Shown here: positions 30,901 through 38,163 of the stretch, in pieces
How positions within the stretch are numbered: position 1 is the first letter of the stretch
Layout of the letters: each line of letters begins with the position of its first letter
Assembly: GCF_001418225.1 (NCBI RefSeq)
Contig: NZ_LIPT01000010.1
Coordinates: forward strand, 1 to 64,000
Reading direction: 5' to 3'
Length of the DNA: 64,000 nt
Origin: Pannonibacter indicus
GTDB lineage: Bacteria > Pseudomonadota > Alphaproteobacteria > Rhizobiales > Stappiaceae
Notes under the pieces: generated by a model
Databases searched by the model: none
What the model was told of the DNA's origin: nothing
The model's input: the letters and a program-made list of their open reading frames with translations, nothing else
Position numbers and translations under genes: made by a program

Positions 30901-30932
30901 ACAGTGCCTTCCGGCGCCAGAATTTCATCCAT
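24996..30932 (-). CDS. Giant glycine-rich autotransporter
   Basis: Surface protein of about 1978 residues secreted by the type Va route. A long signal region ends near LPLAATSASAQ (about residue 70). The passenger consists of many imperfect repeats, each built around a GGxGGxGG core and often the phrase AQSVGGGGG; I count at least eleven QS(V/I)GG units, about 60-85 residues apart, consistent with a beta-helix. The last about 280 residues, from WAKVTGSTTRYDWSS to a final Phe, form the beta-barrel translocator. Likely adhesion or biofilm role; no catalytic motif seen. Start at 30932 has AGAGGGGG upstream; a TTG at 30968 is less likely. Confidence 0.88.
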   Translation of the reverse strand: MDEILAPEGTVSRQGSALRGAACSKIHPAGRIEAGSCKWRKPLRLDLAIPAAALPVLLLPLAATSASAQGAFFPVVTVAGCDAPSMAALGVFATVADCYGDTSGNPGLGVTSTGFDGQHGGGAGWGEASGGGAGGGGLSLRISNAFDYVQYNGGPAAFSLLSMGGRGGHGGDGNIIHDGASGGQGGDGGSVIFMLEPSGSIETGTMGTIGILAVGKGGQGGDGGEGHGASDGGTGGLGGNGGSVSVITSAGSSISTAGNYAAAVSALSEGGYGGAGGSGGFFFGRGGSGGQAGNSGSSVSVGNSGTLSTLGVMSHGALARSVGGNGGEGGVTTGTILVLGGNGGAGGNGERVAMMNLGRITTAGDHARGLSGLSIGGGGGDGGQAFDYSSFYGVAIGGNAGGGGDAGMVTIDNSGTILTAGRYATGMVGRSIGGGGGEGGSAQSVVLGYQAAVSLTMGGLGGSGGDGGMVTLTSSGRVATGYIDPLDAVEPRNVQLPGDHAAGMLAQSVGGGGGNGGAVISVTAAASGSGAVDVSVALGGSGGSGGDGSDAAVFVLSGGSVVTYGRLAPAVYAQSVGGGGGTGGHAIGVGAAVGEAAVSLSAVVGGTGGSGGNGGTASVYNEGSAATASSRSPAVFAQSVGGGGGSGGSVVAVDTDIGKNALSLNVALGMTGGSGGQGGAANATTSISSTIQTLGHQSHGLLAQSVGGGGGHGGDVHTYAISAIYGNGHAVAVPIAVGGHGGSGGTGGSVTVSHAGSILTFGDQAHGLFGQSVGGGGGDGGSVLALSIAATLDSQSGENKDKGGRAVSTAVTVGGHGGVGNHGGSVVVNAAAGSSIATSGVMATGVKLQSVGGGGGTGGVAHSFAVSTSVPSWNRFYPPQPLLLRLVNKVRGLPSRETDKKNGADIAVSVGGWGGAGGNGGSVTFTAGPGATVATSGVMAYGVHGQSVGGGGGSGGHAISNGFIGFDTYALGVSVGGSGSSAGDGGSVSLAGSAAGPETSWSLISTQGANAHGIFAQSIGGGGGDGGAAASAIKSIPVLSGQGFEMAIGGASGSSGAGGSVLVSNPGRVQTAGAGAHGIFAQSVGGGGGYGGDTTAGGLMKLAIGRAGSGGGSGGGVAVEGQGAIVTLGAGAAGIFAQSVGGGGGAGSLAHEGSLPFLPDTNYGLALTIGGGGGNGGWGGDVSVNFGGGIGTYGAVAPAILAQSIGGSGGALGVVRGTIAGGAFPITVTSRGAFGFAGQVAIDDTQAPAPLLVETRGHGSAGIIAHVASGGGGLVLMDTAVLPLDITADPTLPSSLPLEFGGIDVNLRGGIYTVGASAYGILAMDLPQTVALLGTDGLRIPQSATSSGSGTGINIWLHRTSTVSTWGRGAHGIYVVSNADYNGSTALTARLDGMLAVQGPDAWAVNISDGLTSGSTALGQIAQLEIGRTGTVSAAKGSAGGIRVGAQVSNLMLDVEGALRAPGGTALWSEAGGALNVRSGGILEGDISGPATRDLLISNAGLIFGSILNGGSYTIVDGGKHFLALDPAGLASDRIDLLSLETGRDQIIPQLTTFASAFAQPSTVLSFAGATDTSPIVQSPGEPLPFGFASGTVATRFVYDFYHDRALVTGASVDFGRAGLSGNSGKAATFANDMVTALGSNVPGAYPELEALLLSAANAVDPKALESSLAVFDAADFSKASETTLASSGTHLSNMQSCGGTVGPYAAIAEEACNWAKVTGSTTRYDWSSDVDTVMVSLGRQQRVSDDLVIGLSTAYEGSRFRASGRSASGYRLYLGAIAKVSQGPVYGSVSLNGSYGSGKAERLISSAGTAYVARSRPSTLALASRLRAGVLAKAGQIDVIPSVELDLAVLQDGGFTESGAGSLNLKVHRATHFLADVRPVLRLSTDHPFAGWIVRGYVEAGARIALNGLQHTVSLPGSPAPGERLRLELKRDPAVATLGLGGSLLWGNNMEARLHYEATAGRNTLGHSAGLKLGLKF

Positions 30933-30967
30933 AGCAGCCCCCTCTGATCCCCTTACGTCATTTGGCA

Positions 30968-30975
30968 ATGGTTAA
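30968..30975 (-). promoter_or_regulatory. TTAACCAT word upstream of the autotransporter gene
   Basis: TTAACCAT on the minus strand, 36 bp upstream of the chosen start codon. This 8-mer matches the CtrA half-box described in Hyphomicrobiales/Caulobacterales and the one upstream of ctrA in this window. A single short match; could be chance. Confidence 0.35.
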
Positions 30976-31078
30976 TGAGTTCTTACCGGCCATGCATTTA
31001 AAAAAAATTCCGCGGGGGGCAGGCTGAGATTCAGGTCCAAAAAGGCTTGCCAGACAGGCGTGGCCTAGCTTAAGTAGC

Positions 31079-31097
31079 AATGTTATAAGATAACATT
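31079..31097 (+). promoter_or_regulatory. Zur box upstream of aztD
   Basis: AATGTTATAAGATAACATT has 8-bp perfect arms (AATGTTAT / ATAACATT) with a 3-base centre. The GTTAT...ATAAC core is that of alphaproteobacterial Zur operators. It ends 13 bp before the aztD start codon, just ahead of the AGGAG ribosome binding site, so a bound repressor would block transcription directly. Confidence 0.8.
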
Positions 31098-31110
31098 ACA
31101 GGAGTTTGAG

Positions 31111-32328
31111 ATGCTCAGGCAGACGACGGCCCTTGCGCTGGCGATGATGGCGCTGGCCGCTGGCGGGACGATGGTTCGGGCGGAGGAAAAAGCCCAGAGC
31201 CATTGGCGCGTTTTCGTTGGCGATCATTCCACAGGCAAGATCACGGCTCTGGATCTGGACAAGCCGGACCAGCGCTGGACCTTCGAAGTCAAAAGCCATG
31301 CCCGGCTTTATCCCTTCGGTGATGGGGCAGGCATTGCCGTGGTGCAGGCTGAAGCGGACCGTGCCGATTTCCTGAAGAGCGGCATCACCCTGGAAAGCCA
31401 CGGCGACCATGCCGACCTTGAGGTCAGCGACCCGGCCCTGCTCAGCACCTCCATGGAGGGCGGCAATCCGGTGCATGTGGTGGAGCACTCCGGCGTGCTG
31501 GCCATCAATTTCGACAAGGACGCCAAGGCCACGCTTGCCGATGTGAAGGGCCTGCTTGGCGGCGATCCGCAGATGCGTGACTTCCCGCAGGAGATTGCGC
31601 ACCATGGCTTTGTGGCCGTGTTCGGCGATTATGTGCTCTCGACCGTTTCGGCCAAGGAAAAGCCGGAAGGCGCGTCAAGCCTGCCACGCCTCGGGCTGCA
31701 GGCCTTCTCGGCCGATGGCAAGCCGGTGTCGGATCTGGCCTCCTGCCCCGGCATTCATGGCGAGGCCTTCTCCGGCGCCTATCTGGCGGCGGGCTGCGAA
31801 GACGGCATCCTGACGGTGAAGACGGATGGCGCAAAGCCCGAATTCTCGCTTCTGCCCTATCCTGCCGATTTCCCGAAGGGCAAGACCGGCACACTGCTGG
31901 GTGTGAAGGGCATGCAGGCCTTCCTTGGCAACTATGGCGCTGACGGTCTTGTCGTGGTGGACCCTTCGGATGCGCCCCACTTCACCCGCGTCACCCTGCC
32001 CTTCCGGCGGGTGGACTTCGTGCTTGATCCGGCCAAGCCCCAGAATGCCTATGTGCTGACCGAAGACGGCACCCTGCACCGTTTCAACATCCTGTCCGGT
32101 GACTTTGAGGTGTCCAGCAAAGTGACTGAGCCCTACAGCATGGACGGCCACTGGCGCGACCCGCGCCCGCGCCTTGCTGTGGCCGGTGATACCGTGGTGA
32201 TGACCGATCCGAACAAGGGCCTGCTGCGCCTCATCAGCACATCAGACCTGAAGCAGACCGGCGAAATCCCGGTGGAAGGCATGCCCTACACCATCGCCAT
32301 CACCGGCGGCAGCGGCATCAGCCACTGA
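31111..32328 (+). CDS. aztD: AztD-like periplasmic zinc metallochaperone
   Basis: A 405-residue secreted protein with a Sec signal peptide (cut near VRA-E, residue 24). The sequence has no recognised enzyme motif but reads as a beta-propeller with repeated short blades and an early histidine-rich segment: HWRVFVGDH (31-39), KSHARLYPF, and SHGDHADLEV with His97 and His100, plus HVVEHSG. This matches AztD, which hands zinc to the AztC receptor of an ABC importer. A near-perfect Zur box immediately upstream supports a zinc role. No aztABC genes are adjacent. AGGAG precedes the ATG. Confidence 0.82.
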   Translation: MLRQTTALALAMMALAAGGTMVRAEEKAQSHWRVFVGDHSTGKITALDLDKPDQRWTFEVKSHARLYPFGDGAGIAVVQAEADRADFLKSGITLESHGDHADLEVSDPALLSTSMEGGNPVHVVEHSGVLAINFDKDAKATLADVKGLLGGDPQMRDFPQEIAHHGFVAVFGDYVLSTVSAKEKPEGASSLPRLGLQAFSADGKPVSDLASCPGIHGEAFSGAYLAAGCEDGILTVKTDGAKPEFSLLPYPADFPKGKTGTLLGVKGMQAFLGNYGADGLVVVDPSDAPHFTRVTLPFRRVDFVLDPAKPQNAYVLTEDGTLHRFNILSGDFEVSSKVTEPYSMDGHWRDPRPRLAVAGDTVVMTDPNKGLLRLISTSDLKQTGEIPVEGMPYTIAITGGSGISH

Positions 32329-32343
32329 CAAGGCAGACAATCT

Positions 32344-32377
32344 CTCCGCCCCGTTCAGCGTGAGAGCCGGGGCGGAG
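32344..32377 (+). terminator. Hairpin after aztD
   Basis: CTCCGCCCC (32344-32352) pairs perfectly with GGGGCGGAG (32369-32377), loop 16 bases, 16 bp after the aztD stop. A short T-stretch (CTCCTTTT) follows about ten bases later. Probable end of the aztD transcript. Confidence 0.55.
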
Positions 32378-32401
32378 GGCACTCTCCTTTTGCCGCAGTA
32401 T

Positions 32402-32554
32402 CCCTCTCCCTCCTTGAGGGGGAGATGTCAGCGCAAGCTGACAGAGGTGGGTATCAGCGCCTCAACACGGCAGAACGTCTCTCACAAGCGGACAGTCCGT
32501 TACCCCCCCTCTGCCCCTGCCGGGGGGCATCTCCCCCTCAAGGGGCGGGAGAGG
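32402..32554 (+). repeat. Palindromic MITE-like element, copy 2
   Basis: About 153 bp with terminal inverted repeats at 32403-32427 and 32528-32554 (core TTGAGGGGGAGATG / CATCTCCCCCTCAA) and an inner hairpin GTCAGCGCAAGCTGAC at 32427-32442. It matches the reverse complement of the element at 21263-21409 along its whole length. Non-coding, lying between the convergent genes aztD and tex. Confidence 0.8.
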
Positions 32555-32618
32555 AGTTGCTACCTGACCCAAAGCCCTGAAGCCTCCTCAAGCTGGCCCC
32601 TCCGGAAGCAGCCCCCGC

Positions 32619-35063
32619 TCACTTACCCTTTCGGTTCATCGCGGCGGCAAGGGCTGCGGCCATGGCGCTGTTGCCGCCGATGGCCGGGGCCGGAGCGCCG
32701 CCGCCACGGGGGGCACCGCCACCACGCGGGGCGCCACCGCCGGGACGGGGACCACGCGGATCACGAGGGCCATCCTGGCTGGTCCGCTCGCGCGCGGCCT
32801 GATAGTCGGCGGCCTTCTTCATGGTCAGGGAGATGCGCTTGCGCTTGGCATCCACCTCCAGCACCGTCACCGGCACGATATCGCCCGCCTTGACCACCTT
32901 GTGCGGATCATCGACGAACTTGTCGGCCAGCTGCGACACGTGGACAAGGCCGTCCTGATGCACCCCGATATCGACGAAGGCGCCGAAATTGGTGACGTTG
33001 GTGACTGTGCCTTCCAGCTTCATGCCGACGCGCAGGTCTGAAATCTCTTCCACGCCATCAAGCAGCGTTGCGGTCTTGAATTCGGGGCGCGGGTCGCGGC
33101 CCGGCTTTTCCAGCTCGGCGATGATGTCGCGCACGGTCGGCAGGCCGAACCGCTCATCGGTGAACTGGGCCGCATTCAGCGTCTTCAGGAAGGCGCTGTC
33201 GCCCATGATCTGTCGCACGTCCCGGCCACAGGCCTTCACGATGCGCTCGGCCAGCGGATAGGCTTCCGGGTGCACGGAGGACGAATCCAGCGGATTGTCA
33301 CCGTCGCGGATGCGCAGGAAGCCGGCGCAAAGCTCGAAGGCCTTGGCGCCAAGGCGCGGCACATCCATCAGCTGCTTGCGGCTGGTGAAGCGGCCGATAC
33401 TGTCGCGGTGTTCCACCACGGCCTTGGCAAGACTTTCGCCAAGGCCTGAAATGCGGGCGAGCAGCGCAGGCGAGGCGGTGTTGAGATCGACGCCCACCGC
33501 GTTCACCGCATCTTCCACAACGGCATCGAGCGCACGGGCCAGACGGGTCTGGTTCACGTCATGCTGATACTGGCCGACGCCGATGGACCTGGGCTCGATC
33601 TTGACGAGCTCGGCCAGCGGGTCCTGCAGGCGGCGGGCGATGGATGCCGCCCCGCGCAGGGATACGTCCACATCCGGCATTTCCTTGGCTGCGAGTTCCG
33701 AGGCAGAATAGACCGAAGCCCCCGCCTCGTTGACCATGACCTTGATGGGCCGCGCGGCCACGGGAATTTCTGCCAGAACCTCTGCGGCCAGACGGTCGGT
33801 CTCGCGGCTTGCCGTGCCGTTGCCGATGGCGATCAGCTCCACCTTGTGGCGGGCGATCAGCGCCAGCAGCGTGTTGCGGGCACCGGCCATGTCGTTCTTT
33901 GGCTGGAAGGGATAGATGGTGGCCGTCTCCACCAGCTTGCCGGTGGCATCCACCACCGCCACCTTCACGCCCGTGCGGATGCCCGGATCCAGCCCCAGCG
34001 TGGCGCGGGCACCGGCGGGAGCGGCGAGCAGCAGGTCCTTGAGGTTGCGGGCAAACACCTGAATGGCCTCTTCCTCGGCCCGGTCGCGCAGGTCGCCCAT
34101 CAGGTCAAGCTCAAGGTGCAGCGCCAGCTTTACCTTCCAGGCCCAGCGGGCCACATCCATCAGCCACTTGTCCGCCGGGCGGCCCTGCTCGGAGATACCG
34201 GCGGCATGAGCCACCATGCGCTCGACAGGCTTCAGGCCCTCGGTCACATCGGTGTCCACCGTCAGCTCGACGGAAAGCACACCCTCGTTGCGGCCCCGGA
34301 ACAGCGCCAGCGCCCGGTGGCTGGGGATCTTCGCCCAGCTCTCGGAATAATCGAAATAGTCGGCGAACTTGGCGCCCGGCTCCTGCTGGCCGTCGATGAC
34401 CTTGGAGACGACAACACCCTTGGCGGTCAGATACTCGCGCAGGCGGCCGACCAGTTCGGCGTTTTCGGAGAAGCGCTCCATCAGGATCTGGCGTGCGCCA
34501 TCCAGCGCGTCCTTCACCGTGGCCACGCCCTTTTCCTCGCTGACAAAGGCAGCAGCTTCCGTCTCCGGCACCTTGCGCGGATCGGTGAGCAGCGCATCGG
34601 CCAGCGGCTCCAGCCCCGCCTCGCGGGCGATCTGCGCCTTGGTGCGGCGCTTCTTCTTGAAGGGTAGATACAGATCTTCCAGCACCGCCTTGGTGCCGGC
34701 CTGCGCGATCTTCAGCGCCAGCTCGTCCGTCAGCTTGCCCTGCTCATCAATCGACTTCACGATGGCGGCGCGCCGGTCTTCCATCTCGCGCAGATAGATC
34801 AGCCGCTCTTCCAGCTTGCGCAGCTGGGTGTCATCCAGCCCGCCGGTCGCTTCCTTGCGGTAGCGGGCAATGAAGGGCACCGTCGAGCCCTCATCCAGCA
34901 TCTGCACCGTGGCATTGACCTGGTTCGGCTGACAGCCGATCTCCTCCGCAATCCGCCGCGCAATCCTGAGCGCCACTTCGGGGGAGACCTGCACCTTCTT
35001 GCCGGTGGCGGGCGTCGCGGCAAAGCCGGGGGTCTCGGGGCTCAGGTCGGAAAGATCGGACAT
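32619..35063 (-). CDS. tex: Tex-family RNA-binding transcription accessory protein
   Basis: A cytoplasmic nucleic-acid-binding protein of 814 residues, related to eukaryotic Spt6, thought to affect transcription and RNA turnover. Order of domains: helical Tex N-terminal region ([21 protein letters not shown] near 40), a YqgF/RNase H-like core ([17 protein letters not shown]), helix-hairpin-helix motifs ([18 protein letters not shown]), and an S1 domain ([20 protein letters not shown]). The last about 60 residues are an unusual Arg-Gly-Gly/Pro tail with repeated APRGGG. Start at 35063 gives the normal Tex N-terminus; upstream codons in frame lack family resemblance. Confidence 0.95.
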   Translation of the reverse strand: MSDLSDLSPETPGFAATPATGKKVQVSPEVALRIARRIAEEIGCQPNQVNATVQMLDEGSTVPFIARYRKEATGGLDDTQLRKLEERLIYLREMEDRRAAIVKSIDEQGKLTDELALKIAQAGTKAVLEDLYLPFKKKRRTKAQIAREAGLEPLADALLTDPRKVPETEAAAFVSEEKGVATVKDALDGARQILMERFSENAELVGRLREYLTAKGVVVSKVIDGQQEPGAKFADYFDYSESWAKIPSHRALALFRGRNEGVLSVELTVDTDVTEGLKPVERMVAHAAGISEQGRPADKWLMDVARWAWKVKLALHLELDLMGDLRDRAEEEAIQVFARNLKDLLLAAPAGARATLGLDPGIRTGVKVAVVDATGKLVETATIYPFQPKNDMAGARNTLLALIARHKVELIAIGNGTASRETDRLAAEVLAEIPVAARPIKVMVNEAGASVYSASELAAKEMPDVDVSLRGAASIARRLQDPLAELVKIEPRSIGVGQYQHDVNQTRLARALDAVVEDAVNAVGVDLNTASPALLARISGLGESLAKAVVEHRDSIGRFTSRKQLMDVPRLGAKAFELCAGFLRIRDGDNPLDSSSVHPEAYPLAERIVKACGRDVRQIMGDSAFLKTLNAAQFTDERFGLPTVRDIIAELEKPGRDPRPEFKTATLLDGVEEISDLRVGMKLEGTVTNVTNFGAFVDIGVHQDGLVHVSQLADKFVDDPHKVVKAGDIVPVTVLEVDAKRKRISLTMKKAADYQAARERTSQDGPRDPRGPRPGGGAPRGGGAPRGGGAPAPAIGGNSAMAAALAAAMNRKGK

Positions 35064-35230
35064 GGGGTCGTTCCATCGCAAATTGATCGGATAGGCCCCT
35101 GCCTTCCGCAGGCCGGCAAGGGAGCGCGGACGATAGAGCCCGCAAAGGCGGCGATAAAGAGACACCCCGCCACAGTCCACGGAAATGCAGGGTTTCACAC
35201 AGGGAGTGGCACTTACGGATTGCCGCCCCT

Positions 35231-36349
35231 TCACCGCACTACGGTAATGCTCTCCGCCGCACGGGTGACGGCGGTGTAGAGCCAGCGGTCGCGGTGTTCG
35301 CGGAAGGCGAAGCTTTCATCGAAGAGGACGACGCGGTCCCATTGCGAGCCCTGGGCCTTGTGCACGGTGAGGGCATAGCCGAAATCGAATTCGTCGGACT
35401 TGCGCCGCAGGGCGTAGGGGATCTGCTCTGCGCCGTCCTCGAACAGCGCCGGCATGACCTTGATTTCCACCGACTGCTTGCCCGGCTCGTCCTCGGGCAT
35501 GATGTCATAGCGCAGGGTGTTGCCCTTGGACTGTTTCTGCCGCTTCACGTGCCACAACCCGCCATTGAGCAAACCTCGGGCCTTGTCATTTCTGAGGCAC
35601 ACCAGCTTGTCGCCAACGGCGGGCATGGGCGACAGGAAGCCCTTCAGCTCGCGGATGCGGTTATTGTAGAGGCGGCGGGTGCGGTTGGTGCCGACCAGCA
35701 CCTGATCGGCGGCCAGGATCTGCTCCTTGTCGATCTCCCGGCGGGAGATGATGCGGCTGGCGCCGAAGGTGCCGTAATCAAGGCTGCCCCCCTCGCGGAT
35801 GGTCATGGACATGCGCACGATCGGATTGTCCTGCGCCTGCCTGTGCACCTCGGTCAGCATCACGTCCGGCTCGGCCTCGGTGAAATAGCCACCACCCTTC
35901 ACCGGCGGCAGCTGCGCCGGATCGCCCAGCACCAGCACCGGCGTGCCGAAGGAGAGAAGATCGCGGCCAAGATCCTCATCCACCATGGAACATTCGTCGA
36001 TGACGATGAGGGATGCACGCGCTGCCTCGCTGTCGCGCTTCAGGGCAAACTGCGGTCCGGCGTCCTCGCCCTCCTCGACGATCTCCTCTTCCTTGGCTGC
36101 ACGGGGCCGGTAGATCAGCGAGTGGATGGTGCCCGCATCCGTGCAGCCCTTCTGGCGCAGCACATGCGCTGCCTTGCCGGTGAATGCGCCGAAACACACG
36201 TCGCCATCAATCCCTTCCGCCAGATGGCGGGCCAGCGTCGTCTTGCCCGTTCCGGCAAAGCCGAAAAGGCGGAACACCTGCTTGTCGCCGCGCTTCAGCC
36301 AGCGCGCGGCATCCGACAAGGCCTTTTCCTGCTGGGGCGACCAGAGCAT
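35231..36349 (-). CDS. RecD-like superfamily 1 DNA helicase
   Basis: A compact helicase of 372 residues. Walker [11 protein letters not shown] (about 29-38), Walker [12 protein letters not shown], motif [13 protein letters not shown], motif [16 protein letters not shown] and motif [11 protein letters not shown] place it with RecD/Dda-type 5'-3' helicases. It lacks the N-terminal domain of RecD2 and has no recB or recC neighbour, so it is not the RecBCD subunit. Probably a stand-alone repair or replication-fork helicase. It lies 167 bp upstream of tex on the same strand. Confidence 0.88.
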   Translation of the reverse strand: MLWSPQQEKALSDAARWLKRGDKQVFRLFGFAGTGKTTLARHLAEGIDGDVCFGAFTGKAAHVLRQKGCTDAGTIHSLIYRPRAAKEEEIVEEGEDAGPQFALKRDSEAARASLIVIDECSMVDEDLGRDLLSFGTPVLVLGDPAQLPPVKGGGYFTEAEPDVMLTEVHRQAQDNPIVRMSMTIREGGSLDYGTFGASRIISRREIDKEQILAADQVLVGTNRTRRLYNNRIRELKGFLSPMPAVGDKLVCLRNDKARGLLNGGLWHVKRQKQSKGNTLRYDIMPEDEPGKQSVEIKVMPALFEDGAEQIPYALRRKSDEFDFGYALTVHKAQGSQWDRVVLFDESFAFREHRDRWLYTAVTRAAESITVVR

Positions 36350-36411
36350 CCGTGCGATTCCCGTTTCGTTCGCTCAAGGCAATAGCGGGTTTTTACCCCA
36401 CGACCAAGGCT

Positions 36412-36455
36412 CGAAAACAAAATACCCCGCGAGACCGGCTGGCGGCCTCGCAGGG
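36412..36455 (-). terminator. Rho-independent terminator of the dpp operon
   Basis: On the minus strand CCCTGCGAG pairs with CTCGCGGGG (36425-36433 with 36447-36455) and is followed by TATTTTGTTTT. Strong stem plus T-tract, directly after dppF. Confidence 0.85.
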
Positions 36456-36477
36456 CATATCCTGAATGAGTTCGGCT

Positions 36478-37311
36478 TCAGGCCGCCGCAGCCTTGGCCG
36501 CGAGGCGGGCACGGATGCTGTCCACATCGGCCTTCGGCGTCGCCCCGAAGAGGGTGCGGGTATATTCGTGCTGCGGGTTGTCGAACACCTCGTCGCGGGT
36601 GCCGTATTCCACCACCTCGCCGTAATACATCACCATCACCTTGTCGGCGAGATAACGCACCACCGACAGATCGTGGCTGATGAACACGTATGTGAGGCCC
36701 ATCTCGTCCTGCAGATCCTTCAGCAGGTTGAGGATCTGCGCCTGAACGGAGAGGTCGAGCGCGGAGACCGGCTCGTCCAGCACCAGGAGCTTCGGCTTCA
36801 GCATGATCGCCCGGGCAATGGCCACGCGCTGGCGCTGGCCGCCGGAGAACATGTGCGGATAACGGCCGTAATGCTCCGGCTTCAGCCCCACCTTTTCCAG
36901 CATGGACAGCGCCGCATCGCGCCGCTCGGCAGCGGACATATCCGTGTTGAGCAGCAGCGGCTCTTCCAGAACGTGCCCGATCTTCTGGCGCGGGTTCAGC
37001 GAGCCATAGGGGTTCTGGAACACGATCTGCACCTTACGGCGCATTTCGCGGGAGATGCCGGTCCTGGCGATGTCGATGGGCAGTCCGTCGATCTCGATGG
37101 AGCCGGAGGTCTGAGGGTCGATCATGGTGAGGATGCGGGCAAGGGTGGACTTGCCGCAGCCGCTCTCGCCGACGATGGCAAGCGTAGTGCCGCGCTCCAC
37201 ATCGAAGCTGACGCCCTTCACCGCCTTCAGCACACGGGGCCTGGCAAACAGGCCGCCGCCGATGACATATTCGCGCGTGACATCGCGCACCTTGAGGATT
37301 GCGTCACTCAT
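36478..37311 (-). CDS. dppF: Dipeptide ABC transporter ATPase
   Basis: Second ATP-binding subunit of the dipeptide importer, 277 residues. Walker A GESGCGKST (about 47-55), the signature LSGGQ is varied to FSGGQRQR, Walker B LLVLDEPVSALD and switch His in FISHDL. The stretch RKVQIVFQNPYGSLNPRQ is the hallmark of DppF/OppF. It is a little shorter than many relatives, ending soon after the oligopeptide-type C-terminal region. Overlaps dppD by four bases; last gene of the operon. Confidence 0.93.
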   Translation of the reverse strand: MSDAILKVRDVTREYVIGGGLFARPRVLKAVKGVSFDVERGTTLAIVGESGCGKSTLARILTMIDPQTSGSIEIDGLPIDIARTGISREMRRKVQIVFQNPYGSLNPRQKIGHVLEEPLLLNTDMSAAERRDAALSMLEKVGLKPEHYGRYPHMFSGGQRQRVAIARAIMLKPKLLVLDEPVSALDLSVQAQILNLLKDLQDEMGLTYVFISHDLSVVRYLADKVMVMYYGEVVEYGTRDEVFDNPQHEYTRTLFGATPKADVDSIRARLAAKAAAA

Positions 37312-38159
37312 GCGCCGGCCTCCTGCGCTGCAAAGGTCTTGGCAAAGTCGCTCACGGTCGGCAGCCGGTCGCCGGTGGCGTTTTCCGGCAGCGCCGACAG
37401 CAGCGCACGGGTGTAGGGGTGCTTGGGCGTCTCGAAGAGGGAGAGCACATCGGACTCCTCCATCTTCCGGCCCTGATACTGCACAATCACCCGGTCGGCG
37501 GTTTCGGCCACGACCCCCATGTCATGGGTGATCATGATCAGCGCCATGCCGCTGTCCTTCTGCAGCTTCATGAGCAGATCAAGGATCTGCTTCTGGATCG
37601 TCACGTCGAGCGCTGTCGTCGGCTCGTCGGCGATCAGCAGCTTCGGGGCGCAGGCGATGGCCATGGCGATCATCACGCGCTGGCACTGGCCGCCCGACAT
37701 CTGGTGCGGGAAGGAATTGACCCGGCGCTCCGGCTCGGGAATGCCCACCGCCTTCATCAGTTCCAGCACGCGGGCCTTGCGGGCGCTGCCGGACAGACCG
37801 GTATGCACCTTCAGCGCTTCATTGAGCTGGAAGCCGACAGTGAAACACGGGTTGAGGCTCGCAATCGGCTCCTGGAAGATCATGGAGATGTCCTTGCCGA
37901 TGACCTTGCGCCGCTCTGCTGCCGAGAGCTTGCGCATATCACGGCCTTCAAACTCCATCTTGTCCGCCGTGATGGTGGCCGTATCGGGCAGGAGGCCCAT
38001 GGTGGCCAGCATGGCAACCGACTTGCCCGAACCGGACTCACCGACGATGGCCAGCACTTCACCGGCCTCGACCGTATAGTCCACGCCGTCCAGCGCACGG
38101 AACGGGCCCTTGGCGGTGTCGAACTCGACCCGGAGGTTGCGGATTTCAAGTAGCGGCAT
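37308..38159 (-). CDS. dppD: Dipeptide ABC transporter ATPase
   Basis: First ATP-binding subunit, 283 residues. Walker A GESGSGKSV (about 40-48), DppD-type segment DISMIFQEPIASLNPCFTVG, signature MSGGQCQR, Walker B LLIADEPTTALD and switch His in MITHDMG. It pairs with DppF to power uptake of di- and tripeptides (and haem or delta-aminolevulinate in some bacteria). It starts four bases before the dppC stop region ends (gap of 4 bp) and its stop overlaps the dppF start. Confidence 0.93.
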   Translation of the reverse strand: MPLLEIRNLRVEFDTAKGPFRALDGVDYTVEAGEVLAIVGESGSGKSVAMLATMGLLPDTATITADKMEFEGRDMRKLSAAERRKVIGKDISMIFQEPIASLNPCFTVGFQLNEALKVHTGLSGSARKARVLELMKAVGIPEPERRVNSFPHQMSGGQCQRVMIAMAIACAPKLLIADEPTTALDVTIQKQILDLLMKLQKDSGMALIMITHDMGVVAETADRVIVQYQGRKMEESDVLSLFETPKHPYTRALLSALPENATGDRLPTVSDFAKTFAAQEAGA

Positions 38160-38163
38160 GGGC

